A stretch of 33,801 bases of DNA from an uncultured Saprospiraceae bacterium (GCA_937969415.1 CALBWK010000214.1:1-33801); one strand, 5' to 3'. Shown: positions 17,901-25,308, numbered from the stretch's first letter. Numbers and translations are program-made. Notes: generated from the letters alone by a model not told the origin.

Positions 17901-18260
17901 TGGGTATTCTGACTGCCACTCATAATCTGAAAGGTGTCTTATTACAGTCTGCATCAGGTATAGACCAAACCGTATGTGTAATACAAGATCACTGTCTAGG
18001 TAGGCTTTTTTCTCTACTTGTCTTCTGAAATAATGGCTCTCGAAGACTAATCTGCTCGGAATATCAAAACGTACACCTGAAAAAGCGATCCTACTAAATA
18101 AAGTTGTAAAGCCTATAGATTCACTTTCAGTAAGATGCTCATACATCAAAGAAAATAAGATAAATGTCTGATCCAACTCCTTGATACCCAAGGCCTCAAC
18201 CCTAGATAGCCTGATCATTTGGCGCTCCAATAACTCAAAGTAAGTTGGTCCTTCTTTCAT
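14961..18260 (-). CDS. Dna2-like nuclease-helicase (PD-(D/E)XK nuclease plus SF1 helicase)
   Basis: The protein has 1099 residues. Residues 1-200 are unrecognised. Residues about 210-445 resemble the Dna2/Cas4 branch of PD-(D/E)XK nucleases: LRPDFLFGVTSVSECF, then GRLDLYH (Asp344), IVELKSGK (Glu359, Lys361) and NHYVQTLLYDLL (Gln380, Tyr384). After a linker the SF1 (Upf1/Dna2-type) helicase follows: Walker A GPPGTGKT 694-701, DEAS 811-814, GDHKQLPA 835-842, ITPFRSQ 992-998, VERYQGG 1019-1025 and NVALTRAK 1058-1065. Relatives unwind and cut DNA 5' flaps in replication and repair; some bacterial ones belong to defence systems. Only Cys225 of the four Fe-S cysteines of classic Dna2/Cas4 has a counterpart. 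The gene stands alone, without methylase or defence neighbours. Confidence 0.85.
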   Translation of the reverse strand: MKEGPTYFELLERQMIRLSRVEALGIKELDQTFILFSLMYEHLTESESIGFTTLFSRIAFSGVRFDIPSRLVFESHYFRRQVEKKAYLDSDLVLHIRFGLYLMQTVIRHLSDYEWQSEYPRPKLVIKETQRSPSDYKRVFKALLLGIDSQGVLSIIDEERADVTYSCTINTTSFAEQIQNLTTYVALPISVNLIDVNFIGDEECTAAGLVLRPDFLFGVTSVSECFSSDGTTALNYFGRKLIPSEGTVHMLVGNIVNQYLDELIHNPDLEFKDVMQSTFKIGPEMFSLMEDKTVKETMNKVKRHFSNLKKVVKTELADAGITKDKTYLEPSFYSNEFGLQGRLDLYHYDEETRKSDIVELKSGKVYKAHAYGLNQNHYVQTLLYDLLIESVYDNKVKSTSYILYSGDDHKRLRFAAKVRQKQMEALRLRNSIVILEEVLTKIDEPPFDNFLAKLNPDSISEKYRFLRRDAKKFWEFFSKATDNEKKYYRSFVAFISREFQLSKIGRHGVHKSNGLASLWLDPLLEKIDRFSILSLLKITKNETDREVPLLSLGFTNRSNTLSKFRVGDVTVLYPENEEGPSPLSSQIFKCTIIEINTDRVTVRLRARQKNFELFRRFDYWNLESDVLDSGFNHQFYGLFDFISAHQGYKNRLLGIDAPTPPEELITYDNVDMTREQVRVMRDAISAQDYFLMWGPPGTGKTSVMIKNLVGYYIAHTSSDILLLAYTNRAVDEICSAIHDLLDGNYLRIGSRHSTGKKYVPQLLSTRTESIKTRQEILDLFRNSRVIVSTVSSYQGKREMKQLKQFDVAIIDEASQLLEPMLVGLLKQFKKSILIGDHKQLPAVVTQPSNQSIITDTGLSELGIKDRRISLFERLYHNAVKNKWTWSYGGLSHQGRMHKDILEFISPEFYESKLKVLPGMDRLVNEPQLSCETQQQEWLVHNRMIFIDVPVDPTLTSKTNALEAELVAKLTQIWVDIYAYNNQTLDGNCIGVITPFRSQIALIKSQIFFKQENRVTIDTVERYQGGSRNQIIISLAINEHNLLKSIMNVSEEGIDRKLNVALTRAKENIIILGNKEILERNPCYHRLIRYCKSLDVSNFT

Positions 18261-18332
18261 TTAAATATGTGTAGTTAGAAATAATAATTGAAGTTAATTG
18301 AACTATTAACAGTCTCTAACACCTTAGTTAGA

Positions 18333-18366
18333 TTGTACTAGTTTGGGCAAGAAAAAAGTATCTTTG
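18333..18366 (+). promoter_or_regulatory. candidate promoter for the DUF937-OmpA gene
   Basis: TATCTTTG at 18359-18366 matches the -7 consensus exactly. A TTG at 18333-18335 lies 23 nt upstream, slightly farther than usual. The start codon is 108 nt downstream, implying a leader of about 100 nt with no obvious structure. Confidence 0.45.
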
Positions 18367-18474
18367 GCATAGTTATTTCTCCCAAAGCACAGATTAGCAC
18401 CCCCAAACTGATTTTCATCATTCCTATTTTGTTGGAACTAAATTGAATCTAATTTCTAATCTAAATAACTTAAA

Positions 18475-19926
18475 ATGAATTTATTGGATATGGTTAAGGA
18501 CCAGGTAACTGGCTCCTTAGGCTCTCAAGCAGCGAAGTTTCTAGGAGAATCTGAGTCTGGCGTGGGAAAAGCACTAGACGGAATTTTCCCTGTTTTATTG
18601 GGCAAGATGGCGGATACTGCTGATGATAGCAACGGCTTAGGAAAGCTGTTTGATATGGCTAAAGGTCAAGATGCGAGCATTCTTGATGACATAGGTGGTC
18701 TATTTGGCGGTGGAGCAGGCAATGTTGCTAAGCTTATGAATGGCGGATCTGGTGTTTTGAATCTATTATTGGGTAACTCAACAGGAGGCCTAATAGATAA
18801 GATTGCTGGCTTCAGTGGTCTTAAAGGATCTGCTGCTTCTTCATTGATCAAAATGGCAGCGCCATTCTTGATGTCTATGGTCGGAAGACACATCAAAAAC
18901 AAAGCACTAGATGCAGTTGGTTTTGGAAAATTCTTAGGAGAGCAAAGAGGTAATATTCAGTCTTCTATGCCACAAGGATTACTTTCTTCACTAGGAGCTG
19001 GATTCTTAGGTAAAGGTGCAAGTGCTGTTTCTGGCTTAGCTAGCGATGGTATGGATGCAGGTAAGAAAATTGTAGGTGGAGCTACTGACGCAGCTGGAAA
19101 AGTTGTAGGTGGTGCTGCTGACGCAGGCAAGAAGCTTGTAGGCGGTGTAGGCAATGTTGCTGGTAGTGCTGCTAATATGGCTGGTGATGTCGGTGGAGCT
19201 GCTGTCAAGACAGGAGGCTCTATATTGAGATGGTTAATTCCTCTTTTAATCCTATTAGGAGTCGCTGGATGGTTTGGCATAGGCCCAGGTCTAGGTGGTG
19301 CTGCAGATGCTGCTAAAGGCGCTGTAGAAAAAACCGCTGATATGGCAGGTGATGCTGCTAAAGGTGCTGCTGATATGGCAGGCGATGCGGCTAAAGGTGC
19401 TGCTGATATGGCGGGTGATGCTGCAGGTGCGGCTGGCGATGCTATGAAAGGTGCTGCTGGTGCTATCGGTGGTATGTTTGGTAAAATTGACGAGGTTGCA
19501 AAAGGCGCTCTTGATAAAATCAAATTCACTGCTGGATCTGCTGGATCTGAAATGATGAAGTTCATCGACGGCGGATTCAAAGGAGACGGAAGATTTACTT
19601 TCAAGAACCTCACATTTGCTACAGGATCTGCTAACATCGACGGTGCTACTGCTGTAGAGGTTGATAATATGGCAGCTATCCTCAAGGCTTACCCAGGTGT
19701 TAAAGTAAATGTAGAAGGCTACACTGATAACACTGGAAATGCAGATGCTAACGTACAGTTATCTCAAGCCAGAGCAAATGCTGTAAAAGCAAGATTGATG
19801 GCTAAAGGCATCAACGCTGCAAGAGTAAACACTAAAGGTTTTGGAGCTGCTAACCCAGTTGCTGATAATGGCACAGCGGAAGGTAGAGCACAGAACAGAA
19901 GAATAGAAATGGTTATAATGAAATAA
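18475..19926 (+). CDS. DUF937 / 11-mer repeat / OmpA fusion, inner-membrane protein
   Basis: This 483-residue protein has no cleavable signal. Residues about 3-150 match DUF937, whose members are Gly/Leu-rich (YidB-like) proteins of unclear role. Residues 195-248 form imperfect 11-residue repeats (AGKKIVGGATD, AGKVVGGAADA, GKKLVGGVGNV and so on). One membrane segment sits at 251-270 (LRWLIPLLILLGVAGWFGIG). A second 11-mer array follows (about 286-330, KGAADMAGDAA type; 33-bp DNA repeats). The last 110 residues (374-483) are an OmpA peptidoglycan-binding domain with the binding Asp in GYTDNTG and Arg in LSQARA. Positive charges before the segment predict DUF937 in the cytoplasm and OmpA in the periplasm. 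It is followed by a strong terminator, so it is monocistronic. Confidence 0.85.
   Translation: MNLLDMVKDQVTGSLGSQAAKFLGESESGVGKALDGIFPVLLGKMADTADDSNGLGKLFDMAKGQDASILDDIGGLFGGGAGNVAKLMNGGSGVLNLLLGNSTGGLIDKIAGFSGLKGSAASSLIKMAAPFLMSMVGRHIKNKALDAVGFGKFLGEQRGNIQSSMPQGLLSSLGAGFLGKGASAVSGLASDGMDAGKKIVGGATDAAGKVVGGAADAGKKLVGGVGNVAGSAANMAGDVGGAAVKTGGSILRWLIPLLILLGVAGWFGIGPGLGGAADAAKGAVEKTADMAGDAAKGAADMAGDAAKGAADMAGDAAGAAGDAMKGAAGAIGGMFGKIDEVAKGALDKIKFTAGSAGSEMMKFIDGGFKGDGRFTFKNLTFATGSANIDGATAVEVDNMAAILKAYPGVKVNVEGYTDNTGNADANVQLSQARANAVKARLMAKGINAARVNTKGFGAANPVADNGTAEGRAQNRRIEMVIMK
19336..19434 (+). repeat. three tandem 33-bp repeats inside the DUF937-OmpA gene
   Basis: The unit GCTGATATGGC(A/G)GG begins at 19336, 19369 and 19402, exactly 33 bp apart. 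Each copy encodes ADMAGDAAKGA. Differences are mostly silent (GGT/GGC, GCT/GCG), so the repeat is kept at protein level. Degenerate copies continue to about 19470. Confidence 0.85.
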
Positions 19927-19949
19927 TTTTCTTTAACCAGAAAAATTCA

Positions 19950-19982
19950 GAGGCTGTCTCGCAAGGGGCAGCCTCTTTTTTT
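19950..19982 (+). terminator. intrinsic terminator after the DUF937-OmpA gene
   Basis: GAGGCTG (19950-19956) pairs with CAGCCTC (19969-19975) around a 12-nt loop, followed by an uninterrupted T tract. It is 23 nt past the stop codon and is the clearest terminator in the window. Confidence 0.9.
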
Positions 19983-20048
19983 ATTCTTTTTTGGTGTTGC
20001 TATGGGTAGTTAGAGATTCAACTTAGAATTTACTAAATTGACTACTTG

Positions 20049-21296
20049 ATGATCAGATTGTTAGGCATAGCTATTTTTCTTCTACTTTTCTTTACCGCTC
20101 CAGCACAAGAAACGAAACACCAATTTAACTTTATTGGAGATGGAGATCACATCACTGTTCCTTTCAAATACAGACAAGGCTTTATTGTCTTAGATGTCAC
20201 GCTTAATGGGAAAGACCCACTGAAACTCATCCTAGATACAGGTGCAGAAAACATCATACTATTCAAGTACTCAGCGATAGATAATTACAACCTAAGTGTG
20301 TCTAAAGACATCCAACTTGTAGGTAGTGACCTCGAACAAGTTGTCGGTGCTTCGATTTGTAGATTTAATAAAATCCAACTAGAGTCAGGTGTCGCCTTTT
20401 CCAATGATCTTATCGTACTTAAGGAAGATATCTTGGCCCTAGACCAGATGATTGGACTACCGATAGATGGTATTCTTGGAGGTCGCGCCTTCTGGGGACA
20501 GACTATAGAACTTGACTATATCAAAGAAGAGCTGACCATCTATAAGAGTAAAGCGACTCCACTCTACGCCAATGATATAAATTATCAAGCCTACCCCATA
20601 ACTTTAGAAAATCATAAACCTTATATCAATCTCACTTATCGAGATCATAATGATTCAGCCATCGACTTAAAAGTGCTGATTGACACAGGCTCAGCCTTAG
20701 GGTTATTACTCTTTTCCCATGCAGATAGTACGCTGAACCTGCCTCCAATCCATATTAGGACAGCTCTTGGCAAAGGCATAGGCGGGGACATCTTAGGATA
20801 TGTGGGTAGGCTGCCCAAGGTAGAACTCAGCGAGGTCCATATTTTCAATGGAGTGGTGGCTTACTTTCAGGACGTCGAAGAAGATGTAAATCCTGACATC
20901 TATGCGAAACGACTTGGATTAATAGGTAATCCTCTGCTAAGCAGATTTGATGTAGCTATTGACTATCTCAATAGTGTTGCCTATCTCAAAACCAATGACC
21001 GATTTGGAGATGCATGGCAGCACGATATGAGTGGGTTGCAGATTTTTGCTTCAGGTCGAAAATTGACAGAATTTGTTGTCAATGCTGTTTTTGACACTAG
21101 TCCCGCCCAAGCTGCTGGATTTCAAAAAGGGGATATTATCAAGCGTGTAGGCATCTGGGGGTCCAATCTATTGAGTATGAGCTCACTAAGTGATAAACTC
21201 AGTAAAAAAGAGGGCAAAAAACTGAGAATAGTCATCAAAAGAGACGGTAAAAAACTTGTCAAAAAGATAAAATTAAGGGATTACCTAAGCCCATAA
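20049..21296 (+). CDS. exported retropepsin-like aspartyl protease with PDZ domain
   Basis: The protein has 415 residues from the ATG at 20049 (a TTG just before it also opens the frame). A signal peptide (about 1-19, ...FFTAPAQ) is followed by two retropepsin-type half-domains, each with a catalytic motif: LILDTGAEN (Asp63) and VLIDTGSAL (Asp212). Having both halves in one chain is common in Bacteroidota 'aspartyl protease family' proteins. A PDZ domain follows at about 335-400 (SPAQAAGFQKGDIIKRVG), and the tail is very basic. It is probably a periplasmic protease with peptide-binding control; the substrate is unknown. It is isolated between a terminator upstream and a 31-nt palindrome 2 nt downstream. 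Confidence 0.85.
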   Translation: MIRLLGIAIFLLLFFTAPAQETKHQFNFIGDGDHITVPFKYRQGFIVLDVTLNGKDPLKLILDTGAENIILFKYSAIDNYNLSVSKDIQLVGSDLEQVVGASICRFNKIQLESGVAFSNDLIVLKEDILALDQMIGLPIDGILGGRAFWGQTIELDYIKEELTIYKSKATPLYANDINYQAYPITLENHKPYINLTYRDHNDSAIDLKVLIDTGSALGLLLFSHADSTLNLPPIHIRTALGKGIGGDILGYVGRLPKVELSEVHIFNGVVAYFQDVEEDVNPDIYAKRLGLIGNPLLSRFDVAIDYLNSVAYLKTNDRFGDAWQHDMSGLQIFASGRKLTEFVVNAVFDTSPAQAAGFQKGDIIKRVGIWGSNLLSMSSLSDKLSKKEGKKLRIVIKRDGKKLVKKIKLRDYLSP

Positions 21297-21298
21297 CC

Positions 21299-21329
21299 AC
21301 TTAAATGACTGACAGTCAGTTGTTTAAGT
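21299..21329. promoter_or_regulatory. 31-nt near-perfect palindrome, TetR-operator-like
   Basis: ACTTAAA and TTTAAGT form the outer arms, TG/TG the next pair, and ACTGAC-A-GTCAGT the core. Each arm is thus 15 nt around a single central base, with only the two TG/TG positions not Watson-Crick complementary. The core TGACTGACAGTCAGT resembles operators of several TetR-family repressors. It lies 2 nt past the protease stop and 25 nt upstream of the rplU -33 element. No T tract follows, so it is a poor intrinsic terminator. Confidence 0.6.
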
Positions 21330-21354
21330 AGTTTCATCAAGGAGGTCCTAAGTA

Positions 21355-21385
21355 TTGGAAATACCTTTCAAAAAACATATCTTTG
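21355..21385 (+). promoter_or_regulatory. rplU-rpmA promoter
   Basis: TTG at 21355-21357 and TATCTTTG at 21378-21385 are separated by 20 nt, matching the Bacteroidota housekeeping promoter (TTG, 19-21 nt, TAnnTTTG) in every part. The rplU start is 31 nt beyond the -7 box. Confidence 0.75.
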
Positions 21386-21416
21386 CAATCCTTTTGGAGA
21401 AAACTAAATAAGAAAC

Positions 21417-21722
21417 ATGTTCGCGATAGTAGAAATAGCAGGTCAGCAATTCAAAGTAGAGCAAGGGCAAGAGATCTTTGTTCATAGACTCGATGCTGAT
21501 GAAGGAGCTTCTGTAAGCTTCGACAAAGTGCTTATGACTGGAGGAGGCGGTTCTGCCACTGTAGGGACACCTACTGTTGCGGGTAGTGTGAAAGCTACAG
21601 TCCTCTCTCACCTCAAAGGAGACAAAGTAATCGTCTTCAAAAAGAAGAGAAGAAAAGGCTATAGAGTCAAAAATGGACACAGACAGTCTTTCTCTAAAAT
21701 CAAAATCGACAGCATAGCATAA
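21417..21722 (+). CDS. rplU: 50S ribosomal protein L21
   Basis: The 101-residue product reads as L21 throughout: MFAIVEIAGQQFKVEQGQ at the start, DKVLMTGGGG and VGTPTVAGSVKATVLSH in the middle, and the basic VFKKKRRKGYRVKNGHRQ block near the end. L21 binds 23S rRNA in the large subunit. The length is normal, with no C-terminal extension, which matters because some Bacteroidota L21 proteins carry the HhH-type tail found here on L27. It is the first gene of a two-gene unit with rpmA, 33 bp downstream. Confidence 0.97.
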   Translation: MFAIVEIAGQQFKVEQGQEIFVHRLDADEGASVSFDKVLMTGGGGSATVGTPTVAGSVKATVLSHLKGDKVIVFKKKRRKGYRVKNGHRQSFSKIKIDSIA

Positions 21723-21755
21723 GCTGTCTTACATTCACCCAGAAAGTAAACTAAA

Positions 21756-22418
21756 ATGGCACACAAAAAAGGTGTAGGTAGTACGGATAACGGCCGTGAT
21801 TCAAATCCGAAATACCTCGGTGTAAAACTCTTCGGAAGTCAATACGCCAAAGCAGGAAATATTATCGTCAGACAACGTGGTACTAAATATCACCCAGGCG
21901 AAAACGTATATATGGGTAGAGACCATACACTACATGCCAAGATAGAAGGTACTGTCAGCTTCACGAAAAGAAGAGGCGGAAAGACTTTTGTACATATAAT
22001 TCCATTGGATTCTGATGGTGGTGCCGCAGTAAAGTCTCCTAAAGCAAGAAAAACTGAAGCTAAGCCTAAAGCAAAAGTAAGTGCTACTGTAGCTGCCGCA
22101 AGTACTGCAGCCAGCGCTACAGCAGTTGCTGCTAATGCAGGTAAGCCTGACAAACTGACTAAAATCGAAGGAGTAGGTCCTAAGATTGCTGAGCACTTGA
22201 ATGCCGCAGGTATCACAACCTTTGCAGGATTGGCAGCAACTTCTACAGACAAGCTTCAAGAAATCTTGACAGCAGCTGGACCTAGATTCAAAATGCACAG
22301 CCCAGCTACTTGGCCACAACAAGCTCAATTAGCTGCTGATGGCAAGTGGGACGAGCTAGAGAAACTACAAGATGCCCTAGACGGCGGAAGAGTTGTCAAC
22401 AATAGCGAAGAAGAATAG
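21756..22418 (+). CDS. rpmA: 50S ribosomal protein L27 with C-terminal helix-hairpin-helix extension
   Basis: Residues 1-88 are a complete L27 ([50 protein letters not shown]). Usual L27 proteins end near residue 85-90. Here an Ala/Lys-rich linker (about 93-131) leads to an extra domain (132-215): [19 protein letters not shown] (HhH-type) followed by a helical part with a conserved-looking [21 protein letters not shown]. The same kind of tail is found, from memory, on L21 or on stand-alone proteins in other Bacteroidota. The role of the tail is unknown; HhH domains usually bind nucleic acid. The N-terminus has no cleavable extension of the Firmicutes type. A terminator follows. Confidence 0.95.
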   Translation: MAHKKGVGSTDNGRDSNPKYLGVKLFGSQYAKAGNIIVRQRGTKYHPGENVYMGRDHTLHAKIEGTVSFTKRRGGKTFVHIIPLDSDGGAAVKSPKARKTEAKPKAKVSATVAAASTAASATAVAANAGKPDKLTKIEGVGPKIAEHLNAAGITTFAGLAATSTDKLQEILTAAGPRFKMHSPATWPQQAQLAADGKWDELEKLQDALDGGRVVNNSEEE

Positions 22419-22440
22419 TCAAGACAAAATTCAACATATT

Positions 22441-22476
22441 AAAAGGGCTGCCTCTCAAGGTGGCCCTTTTCTTTTT
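22441..22476 (+). terminator. intrinsic terminator after rpmA
   Basis: AAAAGGGCTGCC pairs with GGTGGCCCTTTT (two G-T wobbles) around TCTCAA, followed by CTTTTT. It closes the rplU-rpmA unit, and its symmetric A/T ends could also serve the converging gene. Confidence 0.85.
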
Positions 22477-22506
22477 GTCCTCAACTTAACTGTATTGTAT
22501 TTATCC

Positions 22507-23253
22507 TTAGATGATACCGACTGCCTCCTTTTTGATCCAGCCTTGAGCCTTATTAGCGAGGCCCACTTTATACCAGGCATCCAGTTGATCAAGTATCTCA
22601 ACCTTAACGCCTGGCGTTAATTCTTCTAAGATTTCGGATTTATCAAGAGGTTCGTTGACCAAGGGAGCACTGCTCAACACTACTCCATCGTCTTGTGCTG
22701 TCTCATTATAATGTGCTGATCTGCCAGCAAAATAACTCAATAGCAATAGAGGGAAGAGTACCGCTATAAATTTCAAGCCTCTTACTCTGAGAGAGGCGTC
22801 TCTAGACAAAGTCCATAAGTAGAGGCCATACAAAAGACAGATAACGAACACCAACTGTAGAATGACCCAAGCACTTGACGACAATAATCCGTGAAGACCT
22901 CTCCATATCCGTAACACAAAAAAAGCCGGCACCTTAAGTACTTCCAGTTCTACATTCTCATTAGCAATGGCAAGGTTTTCCTGGATGTTATTATCACCGG
23001 GGTTGAGTTTTAAAGCCTTTTCAAAATGGAGGATGGCTTCGCCCAACTGTTGGTTACTATAATAGGCATTGCCTAGATTGTAGTGCAGCTCTGCAGACTG
23101 ACCCTCATCCAACAATTGCTTATAAGCACTTATGGCTCCCAGGTAGTCTCCTTCATTATAAGCTTTATTGGCAGCTAGAAAGGCTGTACTTTCTTGACCC
23201 GTAACTAACAAGGCACCGAATAAAAAAACCAATAAGAGTGTAACCCGCATCAT
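22507..23253 (-). CDS. BatE-like TPR membrane protein with SH3 domain
   Basis: The preferred start is the ATG at 23253 (MMRVTLLLVFLFGALLVTGQ), which puts a signal peptide at the N-terminus and gives 248 residues; the frame is open 16 codons further upstream. Mature residues about 22-100 hold two TPR-like repeats (AYNEGDYLGAISAYKQLL, LHYNLGNAYYSNQQLGEAILHFEKAL). Two membrane segments follow (about 125-148 and 160-178). A C-terminal SH3-like domain ends the protein (about 190-248, LTPGVKVEILDQLDAWYKVGLANKAQGWI). This architecture is that of BatE from the Bacteroides aerotolerance (Bat) operon. No batA-D or moxR gene is near, so it works apart from that cluster or has another role. It is the last gene of a four-gene minus-strand run. 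Confidence 0.7.
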   Translation of the reverse strand: MMRVTLLLVFLFGALLVTGQESTAFLAANKAYNEGDYLGAISAYKQLLDEGQSAELHYNLGNAYYSNQQLGEAILHFEKALKLNPGDNNIQENLAIANENVELEVLKVPAFFVLRIWRGLHGLLSSSAWVILQLVFVICLLYGLYLWTLSRDASLRVRGLKFIAVLFPLLLLSYFAGRSAHYNETAQDDGVVLSSAPLVNEPLDKSEILEELTPGVKVEILDQLDAWYKVGLANKAQGWIKKEAVGII

Positions 23254-23315
23254 AGCCTCAAAAATATTAAGATGGCACGAACTTACAAACTTAGGTGCCA
23301 AGTGCTGGGCATCCT

Positions 23316-25301
23316 TTATCCACCAGTGGGAGGCTTAGTTGCAGGTTTGGGTTGAGTGTTTGTTTCTTTGGTAGGGAGTTCTTGAGATTTTTCTATATCC
23401 ATAGGTGTACCTAGAGCTTCGAGCACATCTGCTTCAAAAATATCCGGAGGTCCATCTTCTGGTGAGTGTATGGGAGATTGCACCTCAGACCGTTGTCGTA
23501 GCTGAAACAAACCTAAGGGCCTACGACTGATCTGCCAATTGTATCCATCTAGTCTTTCTTCTGCAGTAGTTAATAAGTCCATCGGTGTCATTGTCGACTC
23601 TGGTTCTGTATAGAATTTGATATAATCCAGTTCCTCTCCTGCAAAGTAAAAAGTCATCTGACTGCACAACGTCTTATTGCTACCGACATAAGCCTCTTCT
23701 TCATCTTTAATGAAATATAGAGACTCTGCATTACCAACCACATTCATTTTCTTGAGTTGATTACTGTCCAGGAACGACTGTAACAATCGACCCTTTATCT
23801 GGTCACTATAGCCCGTCTCATGTCGCGTGATGATGAAAGCCCTTTTCTTGGCTACAATCTGGCTAACCTTATCTTCCTTCAGCACTATATCTATGGTGTC
23901 TCCGCTAAACTGTGTTGTATCCGACCAACATACTGGCGATCTAAATAGCGTAAAAGTCGAATCTATACTTCCGTAGTACATAGAATCACATACCGCTTGC
24001 AAGTCACTCTTATAAATCTGGACGGCGTCCATAGCTTTAAGATAAGTCAGACTATCATTGGGCTCAGCACTCAATAACGTATCTGCAGCTACATACAAAG
24101 TATCTTCCTCTACGACCTGATAGAAAAGCGGCCGCTGGTCTTTCACGATAGCTTTTACGTAAGTGCTGCTATCCCGATAATGCATTTCATCAGCAACGAT
24201 GACCCTATTCTCTACTGTATCGGTCCAGATGGCACTCCCCCGTGCCACGCCAAAATCAGTCAGCTTATCATACGAGATTGAGTCTGCCTCCAGTACCCCC
24301 TGCTCTCCACTAACTGATGTCTCTCCGTAAGAAAGAAAGCTTTCTGTCTCGGTGTTGTAATAAATATAATCGCCCTCTATAAGCTGATCCTCTTTCTGAT
24401 AAGACGCAGCGCCTTCGAGCTCTACCTCATCAGCCAATTCATTGAAGACTATAAGCGCACCTTTGGCTACACTGACCGAGTCTCTGACTTCTGCATTGCC
24501 CTTAAAAGTAACCGTGCTATCTACTTCAGAGACAAATATATCTTCAGCAAATGCCACCTTGGAACCCTCAACGATCACAGCGTCCTTACTGAAAAAGGCT
24601 TGCTTGGAGACAATATCATAATAGCCTGACTCACAGTAAATCTGCTTCTTCTTTTGTGTAATATATGTGGGGCCAAGAAAATAGGCTCTATCGATATCTG
24701 TATCATAATCTAGAGAATCTGCTGTCAGATTAAAATCTGTATCCCTAATAACAACCTGATCTACAAACTGGGCCTTACTCTTCTGCACATCATAATAACC
24801 TCGGATACTCGACAAGACCATTGTCTCTCTCTGAAGAATAGCTGTATCCCTAAATGTTCCGTATTTGGTATCGAGATTGTAGTCCAGTCTATTTGTAAAT
24901 AGCGACTTGCCTTTAGTCTCTACTACAACATTATCATAGAGCTGTGCCACCTTGGAATCCGAGTTATAGTAGAGAGAATCTGTAAACATATTGGTTGTGT
25001 CTTGAATAATCACAACCTCGCCGACCGCAGTCATCTCGATCCCTAATACCTTAGCAGAATCGGCAAACATAAATATGCTGTCTTGGAAGGCTTTTACATT
25101 ACCTGAGTAATAAGTTATGTCATTGTCATCAACTCTTTCAAAAACGAATTTGTCAGAATTTTTGACTTTGACAATTGAGGATTCTTTTTTTTCTTTCTCC
25201 CCCGCTTGTGGATCAGGCTTATCCTGTGCACCCAGTATTGCAGCGCATAACTGCAGACACAGACAACAAAGTATTATTTTGATATGGACAGTTCGATGCA
25301 C
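23316..25301 (-). CDS. OstA-like (LptA/LptD N-domain type) protein
   Basis: The product has 661 residues. The start is GTG, with no in-frame alternative nearby, and leads into a signal peptide (about 1-25, ...AAILGAQ). From residue about 45 it consists of many short beta repeats of the OstA type ('xxFxxDSLxYxxDxxxaxxxGnVxVxxxxxxxxad'), for example DSLYYNSDSKVAQLYDNVVV, DSLDYDTDIDRAYFLG and DYIYYNTETESFLSYGE. A repeated beta-jellyroll of this kind carries LPS across the periplasm in LptA. The C-terminus has EERLDGYNWQISRRP and a Pro/Thr-rich tail. It lies 7 bp from the CAP-domain gene and is probably in an operon with it. Confidence 0.85.
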   Translation of the reverse strand: MHRTVHIKIILCCLCLQLCAAILGAQDKPDPQAGEKEKKESSIVKVKNSDKFVFERVDDNDITYYSGNVKAFQDSIFMFADSAKVLGIEMTAVGEVVIIQDTTNMFTDSLYYNSDSKVAQLYDNVVVETKGKSLFTNRLDYNLDTKYGTFRDTAILQRETMVLSSIRGYYDVQKSKAQFVDQVVIRDTDFNLTADSLDYDTDIDRAYFLGPTYITQKKKQIYCESGYYDIVSKQAFFSKDAVIVEGSKVAFAEDIFVSEVDSTVTFKGNAEVRDSVSVAKGALIVFNELADEVELEGAASYQKEDQLIEGDYIYYNTETESFLSYGETSVSGEQGVLEADSISYDKLTDFGVARGSAIWTDTVENRVIVADEMHYRDSSTYVKAIVKDQRPLFYQVVEEDTLYVAADTLLSAEPNDSLTYLKAMDAVQIYKSDLQAVCDSMYYGSIDSTFTLFRSPVCWSDTTQFSGDTIDIVLKEDKVSQIVAKKRAFIITRHETGYSDQIKGRLLQSFLDSNQLKKMNVVGNAESLYFIKDEEEAYVGSNKTLCSQMTFYFAGEELDYIKFYTEPESTMTPMDLLTTAEERLDGYNWQISRRPLGLFQLRQRSEVQSPIHSPEDGPPDIFEADVLEALGTPMDIEKSQELPTKETNTQPKPATKPPTGG

Positions 25302-25308
25302 TATCGGA

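Noticed and set aside
14961-18260. Helicase-nuclease as part of a phage defence island
   Set aside because: No methylase, restriction, toxin or other defence gene lies around it; neighbours are housekeeping or envelope genes.
18957-19685. 242-codon minus-strand open frame
   Set aside because: It lies wholly inside the DUF937-OmpA gene; its Ala/Pro-rich product is the mirror of Gly/Ala-rich codons.
21339-21411. Perfect AAGGAGGT followed by an 18-codon TTG frame before rplU
   Set aside because: The TTG is also the -33 element, so the frame would not be on the rplU transcript, and Bacteroidota make little use of Shine-Dalgarno sites.
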